Positions 49,369 through 59,709 of a stretch of DNA of 64,000 bases are shown here, piece after piece (position 1 is the first letter of the stretch; every line of letters starts with the position of its first letter). The position numbers and the translations under genes are program-made. The stretch is from NCBI RefSeq assembly GCF_001889525.1, contig NZ_CP018192.1:1437493-1501492 (forward strand). Direction: 5' to 3'. The stretch is from Granulibacter bethesdensis (GTDB taxonomy: Bacteria; Pseudomonadota; Alphaproteobacteria; Acetobacterales; Acetobacteraceae). The notes under the pieces were generated by a model. That model saw only the letters and a program-made list of their open reading frames with translations. It did not search any database and was not told the DNA's origin.

Positions 49369-50733
49369 ATGACTACCAAGGAGGCTGTTTTTCCATACTC
49401 TGATCAGGTGCTCAGACCGTTGGAACCCTCCCCTCTTTTTCCGCCTCCTCGCATGATGCTCCCGGTGCAGGATAAGCCTGCCCGTGACAGGCTACTTCAG
49501 GCAAAACGCCTCGCCCTTTTTCTGCTTCTGTTTATGCTGGGCCTCTCCCTGCTGGCCCTGTTCATTCCTTCCAGTTTGGGGGCAGGATGGGTCAAAGGCA
49601 TGATCGGGGCAGCCGCCAATGCCGGGCTGATCGGCGGACTGGCTGACTGGTTTGCCGTCACTGCCCTGTTCCGTCATCCGCTGGGTCTGCCTGTTCCGCA
49701 CACTGCGATTATTCCAGCCCAGAAGCAAAGACTAGGACAGGCACTGGGACGTTTTGTCGCTCAGCATTTCTTTACGCCGGCGGAAATATCCCGCGCGGTC
49801 AAAACCATCGACCTTGCCGGCATTTTTCAGCGGCTGCTCAATGATCCTTCCATCTTCCTGCCCGCATCACAGGCGGGGGCGAGACTGGTGCCGCGTCTGT
49901 TGTCCAGTATGGAGGCGGGTCGGGCACGCAAACTGGTCATCCGGCTGCTGCCACGCCTGATGGGTGGGCAGGCTGCCAGCGCGGTGATCGCACGCGCCCT
50001 GAATGGTCTGGTCGATGGGGGCAAGCATCAGGATATTTTTACCCTGCTGCTCAACGCCCTAAGGGATACGCTGCATCAGAAAGAATCACAGCTACACGGT
50101 ATCATCGCCCAGCGCGTCTCCGAGCATGGCGGACGGCTGGTCGGCTGGGTCGTCGGTGCTCAGATCGCCAGCAAGGTTCTGGCTGCGATCAATGTTGAAC
50201 TCGATAAAATGGGGCCTGATCAATCAGACCTGCGTCTTGCCTTTGATGAATGGGTACGGGTTCAGATTGGTAAGTTACAGAACGATCCCGCCCATGCTGC
50301 AGACATGGGAAAAGCCGTCACCAGATTAATGGCAGAACCTGCCGCGCAGGCTTGGCTAAAAGACATATGGCAACGCCTGCGCAGTACTATCGTGACCGAT
50401 GCCAATAGAAATGACGGCCGTACCGTTCTGATTATTCAGGGTTTTCTAGGTGAGCTTGGCAGTCTGCTCGAACAAAGCCCTGATATGCGGGACACATTAA
50501 ATCGCGGAGCAGAGTCAATTATCCTGAACGCACTTCCGTCGTTACAGGAATCGCTGTCTCAGTTCATTGCCTCGGTCGTGGCCGGATGGGATACGGAGAC
50601 AATTACCGACAAGCTTGAGCTACGGATCGGACGCGACCTGCAATTTGTGCGCGTAAACGGAACTTTGGTTGGCTTTGTCGTCGGCGGCGCGCTTTATGCA
50701 GTGCTGCGGGTAATCTCCAGCCAGATCGGCTGA
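49369..50733 (+). CDS. DUF445 (YjiN-like) membrane-associated protein
   Basis: The 454-residue protein has one N-terminal membrane segment near residues 42-62 (LFLLLFMLGLSLLALFIP), a second hydrophobic stretch GMIGAAANAGLIGGLADWFAVTALF typical of DUF445, and a third at the C-terminus (GFVVGGALYAVLRVI). The middle is a long helical region. Function is unknown. The assigned ATG directly follows a terminator T-run, and the good ribosome-site sequence AAGGAGG lies inside the frame, after this ATG. The real start may be further in, for example near the ATG pair at 49453. Confidence 0.8.
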   Translation: MTTKEAVFPYSDQVLRPLEPSPLFPPPRMMLPVQDKPARDRLLQAKRLALFLLLFMLGLSLLALFIPSSLGAGWVKGMIGAAANAGLIGGLADWFAVTALFRHPLGLPVPHTAIIPAQKQRLGQALGRFVAQHFFTPAEISRAVKTIDLAGIFQRLLNDPSIFLPASQAGARLVPRLLSSMEAGRARKLVIRLLPRLMGGQAASAVIARALNGLVDGGKHQDIFTLLLNALRDTLHQKESQLHGIIAQRVSEHGGRLVGWVVGAQIASKVLAAINVELDKMGPDQSDLRLAFDEWVRVQIGKLQNDPAHAADMGKAVTRLMAEPAAQAWLKDIWQRLRSTIVTDANRNDGRTVLIIQGFLGELGSLLEQSPDMRDTLNRGAESIILNALPSLQESLSQFIASVVAGWDTETITDKLELRIGRDLQFVRVNGTLVGFVVGGALYAVLRVISSQIG

Positions 50734-50749
50734 ACAGATCGATTTTTAT

Positions 50750-51019
50750 TCAGAAAAAGCTGCTGTGCATGGCACTGCGAACACGCAGCACCCGTGCGGC
50801 GACATAGGCCACCGCCAAGGCAACGACAGCCACCGGAATCATAAGCACAGCCAGCCAGATCGCCAATGCAGCCGCCGCAAGACCCGCCATGATCATGGCT
50901 GCCACCATGGCAGAGACAGCAAAGCGCGCACTGAAGGGTGGGCGAACCGGGCGGCGGAACTCACCATCCAGCGTCATATCCAGCACAGGGGGAGATGACT
51001 TTTTCTGCATACTGTCCAT
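50750..51019 (-). CDS. Small membrane protein of unknown function
   Basis: This 89-residue protein has a polar N-terminus (about 33 residues) and a hydrophobic pair of helices near residues 34-72, rich in Ala, Val and Met. I do not recognise it. AAGGAGG is placed 11 bases before the ATG at 51019. It converges with the DUF445 gene. Confidence 0.6.
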   Translation of the reverse strand: MDSMQKKSSPPVLDMTLDGEFRRPVRPPFSARFAVSAMVAAMIMAGLAAAALAIWLAVLMIPVAVVALAVAYVAARVLRVRSAMHSSFF

Positions 51020-51122
51020 CTTGATCGAGGCCTCCTTGCATACAAGGCTGACGAGCGGCTCAAGTTCCTGCCACCATAGGGCTAATAACGCCCTACAGGA
51101 ATGCCCGGGACATTAAACTTTC

Positions 51123-51926
51123 TCAAATTTCATCCGTGACAACACCGAATTCAACCAGATCGCTTTTTCCGAAGCTGGTCGAAATCGCCACATCGGTCGC
51201 ATCCCGTCCACGCGCCATCAAGATACGGCCGATACGCGGCTTGTTATGCCGAGCATCAAATGTATACCAGATACCATCCAGATAGACATCAAACCAGGCG
51301 CTGAAATCCATTGGGTCCGGCACAGGTGGAATGCCTATATCGCCAAGATAACCGGTGCAGTAACGCGCAGGAATGTTCATGCAACGGCACAAAGTGACAG
51401 CAAGATGTGCAAAGTCACGGCACACCCCGACCTGCTCCTCATGTGCTTCCCAAGCGGTTCTCGTGGCGCGTGCCATCTGATAATCAAAACGGATACGCTG
51501 GTGTACGTAATCAACGATTGCCTGCACGCGGGGCCAACCTTCCGGCATCTGACCAAAGAGCTGCCAGGCAAGCGTGGAAAGACGATCCGTCTCGCAATAA
51601 CGACTGCCCATGAGATAGACCAACACATCATCCGGCAGCATGGGCACCGGGGTCTGTCGGGCTGACCAGTTCACGACATCCGCCTCACCACTATCCTGAA
51701 TGGTGAACATCGTCGAAATCGTGATCAGGCCGGGAGGTGCAACCAGACGGGTGCAGCGGTTTCCAAAGCCATCCGTATAAACCGTCATGGCCGTCGGTGG
51801 ATCCAGCGTAACAATACCCGGATCCAACAGATCACCGGCACGGGATGGATGTACATGCACCATCAGCAGCATCGGAGTGTAATCAATATGCTGATAAGTC
51901 AGCCTGTATCCGGCACGAATATGCAA
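51123..51926 (-). CDS. Transglutaminase-like domain protein
   Basis: This cysteine-protease-fold protein has 267 residues when started at the TTG at 51926 (LHIRAGYRLTYQHID). The N-terminal beta region YRLTYQHIDYTPMLLMVHVHPSRAGDLL is typical of the bacterial transglutaminase-like family. The catalytic triad is visible: Cys in EQVGVCRDFAHLAVTLCR, His or Asp in FSAWFDVYLDGIWYTFDARH. Substrate and role are unknown. The frame stays open to 52151, but that would start inside the fusA terminator. GGAG six bases before the TTG, together with the family's usual start, supports the shorter form. Confidence 0.78.
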   Translation of the reverse strand: MHIRAGYRLTYQHIDYTPMLLMVHVHPSRAGDLLDPGIVTLDPPTAMTVYTDGFGNRCTRLVAPPGLITISTMFTIQDSGEADVVNWSARQTPVPMLPDDVLVYLMGSRYCETDRLSTLAWQLFGQMPEGWPRVQAIVDYVHQRIRFDYQMARATRTAWEAHEEQVGVCRDFAHLAVTLCRCMNIPARYCTGYLGDIGIPPVPDPMDFSAWFDVYLDGIWYTFDARHNKPRIGRILMARGRDATDVAISTSFGKSDLVEFGVVTDEI

Positions 51927-52146
51927 TCCTGTCTCCCTTCGGCATACAGCAGAAACCGGAACCGCCTCCTCACGTGCAGGAAGAGAAAGGCTTCCTCTCT
52001 CCCTCTCCACATCGACAGGTCTGCGCTCCGAATAGCCTTGAAACGCCTGTGGAACAGAAGCTGTTCCCCGCAAACGATGAATAACAGCAAGCAAAATTCT
52101 GGCCAGACCCTGAAAAAAAGTCAGAACAATCTCCTGTGAAGCAAGA

Positions 52147-52178
52147 AACAAAAAACGGCCCGTGAAAACGGGCCGTTT
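52147..52178 (-). terminator. Rho-independent terminator of fusA
   Basis: A ten-base stem AAACGGCCCG/CGGGCCGTTT (52153-52162 with 52169-52178), loop TGAAAA, is followed on the minus strand by a T-run. It lies about 54 bases beyond the fusA stop. A smaller hairpin, CCCCGC/GCGGGG, is at 52206-52221. Confidence 0.9.
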
Positions 52179-52231
52179 CCAGATAGAACGAAGCAGAAAT
52201 ACTCTCCCCGCAGAAGCGGGGAAAAGCCATC

Positions 52232-54313
<2,082 letters not shown>

Positions 54314-54603
54314 GGCAGACCTCCAAAACCCAGTAGGGAAAAACCCTGCGGGGAATGGCCCCAGTCAGGGAGTATCAGCGCAACCCCGGAACGCTGTCCG
54401 GCAGATCACACCAAAACAAGTGATACAAACAACAAGGCGGATACCGGAACAACGGGAGGATTGCCCCCGGCATTCTTTGCCCGACCCGATTCCGCCGTGA
54501 TATGCGACACCCTGCCGATTTTTGCAATCGAGCAACCGCAGGGCAGAGGCGGTTTTATCTCATGGACGCCTTTTAGGGGCGATAAAAGATGGCACTTTAA
54601 TAT

Positions 54604-55539
54604 ATGTCTGATCAGAATTTCCATCCTGTTCCCGTGATTCTTGATACTGATCCCGGCACGGATGATGCTTTGGCGATTCTGTTGGCGCTTGCCTCCCCGG
54701 AGCTGGAGATAAAGGGGCTGACCGTCGTCGGGGGCAATGTCGGGCTGGAGCATACACTTCGTAATGCGCTGGCGCTGACAGCGCTGGCAGGTGCCGCCAC
54801 CCCCGTCCATGCCGGAGCAAACCAGCCCTTGATGGGGCGACATTATACAGGGGCCCCTGAAATTCATGGGGCTGATGGCCTGGCCGGGGTTGATATGCCG
54901 GCGCCATCCGGCTTGCCGTCCACGCGGCTGGCCTCCGACGTGATCCGCGCCATCCTGCGCGACAGCGAAAAACCGGTCACACTGGTGGGGATCGGTCCGG
55001 CAACCAATCTGGCCCTGGCTCTGGCCACAGAGCCTACCCTCTGCACCAACATAGATCAGATCGTGCTGATGAGCGGCAGTGCCGGGCGAGGGAATGTCAC
55101 CCCTTATGCCGAGTTTAATGCATGGAGCGATCCCGAAGCACTCTCCATCCTGATCGGCAGCGGTGCATCAGTCGTGCTGGTGACGCTTGATCTGACACGG
55201 CAGGCCCGCATCACGCCCGCGCGCATCCCGCACCTGCGGGAATATGGAACAGGGCGGGCCCTCGCCACGGCCTGCGATATTCTGTCCCGGGTTCCCCTGA
55301 CCGAACAGGGCGGAGAGCCGCTGCATGACCCCTGCGCAATCGCATGGCTGGTTGCACCGCATCTGTTCAGCACGCGTCGGATTGATGTCTCTGTCATGCT
55401 TGGAGCCGGAGAAAGGCGCGGTCAAACCATGATCAGCCATGCCGGACAGACCTCTTCAGGACGGATCACGATGCTGGACACAGTAGATGTAGAAGGTTTT
55501 TTCACTTTGCTCGGCAATCGGCTGGCGCGGCTGCCATGA
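54604..55539 (+). CDS. Nucleoside hydrolase (IunH/RihA-like)
   Basis: This enzyme hydrolyses the N-glycosidic bond of nucleosides, releasing base and ribose. The 311-residue product has the calcium-binding signature DTDPGTDDALAI near residue 14, the VVGGNVGLEHTLRNAL segment, a middle HGADGLAG and the VTLDLTRQARI region. No ribosome site is seen before the ATG, which lies in an AT-rich leader. It is transcribed away from fusA. Which nucleoside it prefers cannot be read from the sequence. Confidence 0.9.
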   Translation: MSDQNFHPVPVILDTDPGTDDALAILLALASPELEIKGLTVVGGNVGLEHTLRNALALTALAGAATPVHAGANQPLMGRHYTGAPEIHGADGLAGVDMPAPSGLPSTRLASDVIRAILRDSEKPVTLVGIGPATNLALALATEPTLCTNIDQIVLMSGSAGRGNVTPYAEFNAWSDPEALSILIGSGASVVLVTLDLTRQARITPARIPHLREYGTGRALATACDILSRVPLTEQGGEPLHDPCAIAWLVAPHLFSTRRIDVSVMLGAGERRGQTMISHAGQTSSGRITMLDTVDVEGFFTLLGNRLARLP

Positions 55540-55582
55540 AGATGGAACAGCAACACCAGACCATGCAGCGCCAGACCCGACA

Positions 55583-56302
55583 ATGATGGATATGAGGACA
55601 GTGCTCTCCTGTCCGGCACGGATTGAGGAAGCATGCGCGCATCTTGCAAGACAGGATAAGGCGCTCGCAGCTCTCATTACCCGGGTTGGTCCACCCCGCC
55701 TGACAATCTCTCTCGAACAAAGCCCCTTTGAAGCTCTGATCCGTGCCATCGCCCACCAGCAGCTTCATGCCCGTGCGGCAGAAGCGATTCTCGCCCGATT
55801 TCTGGCTCTATTTCCAGCAAGTGCAGACTTCCCTTCACCGCTGGAAATCATGGCTCTGAATACGGAGACCCTGCGACAATGCGGGTTTTCCGGCACAAAA
55901 ATAACTGCTCTGCGCGGCGTGTGTGAAGCAGCCCAAGCCGGCATCATTCCCGACCGCTCCGGCTGTACGGCTCTGGATGATGAAACACTGATCCAGCAGC
56001 TGACGACCCTGCGCGGCATAGGGCGCTGGACAGTGGAAATGCTATTGATTTTCACGCTCGGCCGCACCGATATCCTCCCGGTGGATGATTTCGGAGTCCG
56101 GGAAGGCTGGCGGGTCATCAAGGGGTTGGAGAGCCAGCCCAGGCCGAAAATACTGGCAGATATCGGGCAATCATGGTCTCCATGGCGTAGTCTGGCAGCA
56201 TGGTATTTGTGGCGGGCAGCCGATGAGGCCAAAAAGATTCCCCGCCCTCCGTCCTCTGAACCGGCTGCCTCCAGAGAAAGGCTTTTCCATGCCAAGCCAT
56301 AA
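55583..56302 (+). CDS. DNA-3-methyladenine glycosylase II-like protein (AlkA/HhH family)
   Basis: This helix-hairpin-helix glycosylase removes alkylated purines. The 239-residue protein has ALIRAIAHQQLHARAAEAI near residue 49, and the HhH motif with the catalytic aspartate in LRGIGRWTVEMLLIF, GRTDILPVDDFGVREGW near 150-180. It lacks the N-terminal TBP-like domain of E. coli AlkA, as shorter bacterial versions often do. The start could be the ATG at 55583 or the next one. The DHFR-like gene starts within its last codons. Confidence 0.87.
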   Translation: MMDMRTVLSCPARIEEACAHLARQDKALAALITRVGPPRLTISLEQSPFEALIRAIAHQQLHARAAEAILARFLALFPASADFPSPLEIMALNTETLRQCGFSGTKITALRGVCEAAQAGIIPDRSGCTALDDETLIQQLTTLRGIGRWTVEMLLIFTLGRTDILPVDDFGVREGWRVIKGLESQPRPKILADIGQSWSPWRSLAAWYLWRAADEAKKIPRPPSSEPAASRERLFHAKP

Positions 56303-56750
56303 TGAATCCTTGCTTCTCACTCCATGGCCCTCCGAGATCCGTTCCATGTGTGCGATCGGGTCAGGCGGACAGCTCGGGCTGAACGGGGAACTGCCATGGC
56401 AGGGTGACCAACGCCCGGCCTTCCGCGAGGATGTCCGTCGTTTCTGGGAACGCACGCGTGGACATGTCCTGATATGCGGACCGGCGACCTATCGTACCAT
56501 TCCGGCGACGGCCTTTACCGCAAGGGACATCCTCGAGCTCCGCTCCTCCATGCAGCCGGAGGACGTGTTGAGTCGCTATCCCGGCCGGATTGTATATATC
56601 GGTGGCGGTTTATCCGTGTGGGATACTTATGCCCGCTTCATCCAGCATTGGGACATCACCCGACTGCCTTATGACGGACCGGCTGATCGCTATTTCGATC
56701 CGGCGTGGCTTGCAACCGGAGCCGGGGCAAGAGAAACTTCACGTCCATAA
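56289..56750 (+). CDS. Dihydrofolate reductase-like protein
   Basis: This 153-residue protein resembles DHFR, which reduces dihydrofolate with NADPH. The substrate-loop segment GSGGQLGLNGELPW near residue 24, FREDVRRFWERTRGHVLICGPATYRTIP (with acidic residue and GxxTYxxI), and the cofactor motif IVYIGGGLSVWDTY are visible. The C-terminal part is short and divergent. The ATG at 56289 overlaps the alkA-like gene by 14 bases. It may be a second, divergent DHFR rather than the housekeeping FolA; no thyA is adjacent. Confidence 0.72.
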   Translation: MPSHNESLLLTPWPSEIRSMCAIGSGGQLGLNGELPWQGDQRPAFREDVRRFWERTRGHVLICGPATYRTIPATAFTARDILELRSSMQPEDVLSRYPGRIVYIGGGLSVWDTYARFIQHWDITRLPYDGPADRYFDPAWLATGAGARETSRP

Positions 56751-56815
56751 AACAGGATGATCCGCAGGCCTCGCCCCAACCGACCGAAATCGGCCATCAT
56801 CACGGAGTTGCCGTC

Positions 56816-57502
56816 ATGCCGTCTCTCCGACGCCTTATTCCTGCCGCCAGTCCGATACGCATCACTCTGGCCACCCTTCTGGCCGCCCTTGGTGGGATGG
56901 TGATGTTCGCTCCTGCGCGGGCCCAACCTGCCCCTAACAGGGCCTCCCCGCCCAGTTTCGCCATAACTTTTGCGGCATTCAAAACCGCATTCAACAATCA
57001 GGCGCAGGCCGACCAGCCCGGTCACGCTTCTGCCTCTCCATCCGGTTCACTCAAGCGGTGCAAGCATATAACGGGTGGCATCAGTTGCCTGATCCGGAAT
57101 CGCGACGGCGATGCTCCGCCACCGCCCATCGAACCGACCAACCGCATCAAGCTGCCACCGGGACGAGTTCCACAGCCACTGCGTCTGGAAGCAAGGCTCA
57201 ACCCTGATGGTCGCATCGAGACACTGCGCATTCTAGGTGATCGGGCCGAGCCGGTCGATCACGCCAACTTCGTCGCGGCAGTGGAAAACGCGGCACAGGT
57301 CTGGGACCAGCAGGAAGGGCTGCCCCCACAATCCGCCCGTTTCGACGAAGCGCTCGGCCTTAATCGGACGGATGAGGCCCCCGATATCGGCCAGCCCCGC
57401 ATCCTGACACGTCCCTACGCGAAGATTACCTGCATCGCCTCGGCGCTATCCGCCAATGCAGGCGTGGCCTGCACATTCGATCCTCCAGACCGGTCACCAT
57501 GA
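56816..57502 (+). CDS. Exported protein of unknown function
   Basis: I do not recognise this 228-residue protein. It has a signal peptide ending near MFAPARAQ and then a mature part rich in Pro and Arg, with two cysteine pairs (RCKHITGGISC and ITCIAS...ACTF). GGAG is eight bases before the ATG at 56816. The TonB-C-like appearance of LRLEARLNPDGRIETLRILG is weak. Its stop overlaps the next gene's ATG by four bases, so the pair is translationally coupled. Confidence 0.6.
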   Translation: MPSLRRLIPAASPIRITLATLLAALGGMVMFAPARAQPAPNRASPPSFAITFAAFKTAFNNQAQADQPGHASASPSGSLKRCKHITGGISCLIRNRDGDAPPPPIEPTNRIKLPPGRVPQPLRLEARLNPDGRIETLRILGDRAEPVDHANFVAAVENAAQVWDQQEGLPPQSARFDEALGLNRTDEAPDIGQPRILTRPYAKITCIASALSANAGVACTFDPPDRSP

Positions 57503-58290
57503 ACGAACGCCCCGACTCATCTGAGCGGAAAATTCTGGGCGACATCATTGCCCTGGTCCTGGACGAAAATCAGGGACAATCCGAAGCAGCCCTGATCGCC
57601 CTGAAGCGCCGTGCAGCCAGAAACAATATCACAGGCGGTCTGCTCAAAAACCTGCTGCATGAATTACGTGGCCAGCCATCTGCCTTTTTAAATGTTGAAG
57701 CGCCCGGTGGAGACTCCATCCGGCAAGCCACGCTGGAACAGCAGCTGACTCGCGCCATTATGGAACGTGATTCTGCGCGGCTCCAGCTTTCCATTCAGAT
57801 ACAGGCTGCCAATGCCAGACGGGAAATACAATGGCGGGAAAGAATAGTGGGAGGCATCTTCACGGCCCTAGCTGTTTCGAGCGCACTGACAGCATACACG
57901 CTGCTTTCCCCTGTCGCTCTGGATGACGAGGGGCAGGAAAAGGACCGAAATACAGCTGTCATCGCACCCCTCCCTCCCCCATCAAAGGAGCTGCGTGACT
58001 TTCCGGCAACGGTGGAGGAAGCAGAATTCCGCGCCGGTGCCCAGGATCATCGCAGAATGCTGACCTGGCTCCACTCTGCAAGTGCAGAACAACAATCCGG
58101 AGCCCAATACTGGCTAAGCCGTCAAAGCTCCAGCGGGAGCCAGTCCTGCTACATGGTAGGCGGCTCTCTGTCAGCCGGCTGGCTGAACGGATGTCTGATC
58201 GCCCAACGCAGCATAGAACAGGCAAACCGCAATAGTGCCGCCAGCGTTGCGTACCAGCGCGGCTGGCAAAGCGATGGCAGAAGCAGGTAG
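57499..58290 (+). CDS. Membrane-anchored protein of unknown function
   Basis: This 263-residue protein has a cytoplasmic N-terminal part of about 110 residues, with a coiled-coil-prone stretch (LEQQLTRAIMERDSARLQLS), one membrane helix near residues 119-140 (GGIFTALAVSSALTAYTLL) and an exported C-terminal part with two cysteines. I do not recognise the family. It overlaps the upstream secreted gene by ATGA and ends before a good terminator, so the two form one unit. Confidence 0.6.
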   Translation: MNERPDSSERKILGDIIALVLDENQGQSEAALIALKRRAARNNITGGLLKNLLHELRGQPSAFLNVEAPGGDSIRQATLEQQLTRAIMERDSARLQLSIQIQAANARREIQWRERIVGGIFTALAVSSALTAYTLLSPVALDDEGQEKDRNTAVIAPLPPPSKELRDFPATVEEAEFRAGAQDHRRMLTWLHSASAEQQSGAQYWLSRQSSSGSQSCYMVGGSLSAGWLNGCLIAQRSIEQANRNSAASVAYQRGWQSDGRSR

Positions 58291-58313
58291 CTGATACCGA
58301 TATCACCATCCAT

Positions 58314-58349
58314 AAAAAAGGCAGCCACATTGTTTGGTGGCCCTTTTTT
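58314..58349. terminator. Bidirectional rho-independent terminator
   Basis: GG..GCCAC (58320-58328) pairs with GTGGC-CC (58337-58343) with a two-base bulge. Six A lie before the stem and six T after it, so it can work in both directions. Confidence 0.85.
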
Positions 58350-58409
58350 CATCTGAGAGGATGCTGTGCCGCCGGCATCCCCTCCCTTTCCTTGATCGGC
58401 ACCCCAAGT

Positions 58410-58860
58410 TTAGGCGGAATCTTTTTCCGGCTCTGCTATAGACGGGGAAGCAACCTGTTCCATCAGAGTCTGGCGGATATTATCCAGCAGCATGCCATCG
58501 ACGACACGGCGAGCGCAGTAGCGGGCAACTACAACACCGTTCCGCATCCTGTTCAGAAAGATGGCAGCACCAGAAACCAAAGTCGCGCTGATGGTGCCAG
58601 AGTTGGTGATTGATACATTGCCACCGGTATGGATACCGTACTGGCTGCTGACGATCGTACCCTGATTGACGACCGTGGATTGACGACCGTGCCCGCGCTG
58701 CCGCTGGCAAAGACACCGTCTCTGCCTCCCCTTATCAGGGATCAGTACTATTATTGGTAGCGTAGCCACCCTGATAGAGATAGCTCCCATCATTATACGT
58801 CGGATTGGTATCACCGGAGATCGTACCGATATTAACAGGGGCTGGTAGCGACCCTTTTGA
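58410..58860 (-). pseudogene. Decayed autotransporter/beta-helix adhesin fragment
   Basis: The minus strand holds short blocks typical of autotransporter passenger repeats, but in more than one frame. INIGTISGDTNPTYNDGSYL and YQGGYATNNSTDP lie near 58740-58850 and end in a stop. GTIVSSQYGIHTGGNVSI and TNSGTISATLVSGAAIF lie near 58560-58680 in another frame. No signal peptide or barrel domain remains. Frameshifts and missing ends show a relic of a larger secreted adhesin. The piece sits between a terminator and the alpha/beta hydrolase gene. Confidence 0.65.
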
Positions 58861-58896
58861 AGTGATGCCTGGACCTTTGAATCTCTGGCATTTTTC

Positions 58897-59700
58897 CTAA
58901 GGAGAAAAATCGCTGCCAGCGATAAATGTTTCGATCGCGGCCACAAACTGATCTGGCTGATCCGCATGCACCCAGTGTCCGGTCGCAGGAAGAGTGACCA
59001 ATTGTGCTTGAGGACATAAATCCGTTATCAGCCGGTGATCTTCAGCCTTTATATAATGTGATAAAGCGCCCGCTATAAAAAGGGCAGGCCCATTGAAATG
59101 GGCTCCCGGAGGACTGTCCCAGCCTTCTATGTCCGGCAATCCCCGGGCAATATTCGACAGACCAATCCGCCAGACCAAATGCCGCCCTGATTTATCCTCA
59201 ACCGCTTCCAACCCCTGCGTCAGGAAAGCGCGGACGCGCGGATCGGCTTCAACATCGGATAACGCATCGGCCGCCTGACTACGTGAGGTTATAGCCGACA
59301 GATCCAGTCTCAGCATGGCCTGAGCAACGGGGCGAAAACGCGGTAAATATTGCCTCGGCGCAATATCTGCGATGATCAGCCCCGCAACCGTCTCCGGATG
59401 GTCCAGAGCCAGTCTCATCGCAACCTTACCGCCCATGGAATGCCCCAGCAGAATACAGCGAGAAACTTCCATCCTTGTCAGCGTCTCGAATACATCCTGT
59501 GCCAGAGCGCCATACTCCATGCCGGCCTGATGCGGGCTGCAGCCATGATTGCGCAGATCCAGCGCCAGCACGCGACGGCCATGCGCAAGGTGCCGTTGAA
59601 CCAGCCCGAAATTACGGGCCTGCCCTAATAGCCCATGCAGCAGAACCAGCGGTGGCCCGGATGGATTATCAGGCGCACGCTCAATGGCGTTCAGGATCAT
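58897..59700 (-). CDS. Alpha/beta hydrolase
   Basis: This 267-residue esterase-like enzyme has the usual layout: oxyanion region VLLHGLLGQARNF, nucleophile elbow LLGHSMGGKVAMRL near residue 93, a core acid region further on, and the catalytic histidine in ATGHWVHADQPDQF near 245. The overall pattern resembles YbfF-type esterases. The substrate is unknown. It starts nine bases after the stop of the oxidoreductase gene on the same strand, so the two are probably one operon. Confidence 0.85.
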   Translation of the reverse strand: MILNAIERAPDNPSGPPLVLLHGLLGQARNFGLVQRHLAHGRRVLALDLRNHGCSPHQAGMEYGALAQDVFETLTRMEVSRCILLGHSMGGKVAMRLALDHPETVAGLIIADIAPRQYLPRFRPVAQAMLRLDLSAITSRSQAADALSDVEADPRVRAFLTQGLEAVEDKSGRHLVWRIGLSNIARGLPDIEGWDSPPGAHFNGPALFIAGALSHYIKAEDHRLITDLCPQAQLVTLPATGHWVHADQPDQFVAAIETFIAGSDFSP

Positions 59701-59709
59701 GCTGTCGCC

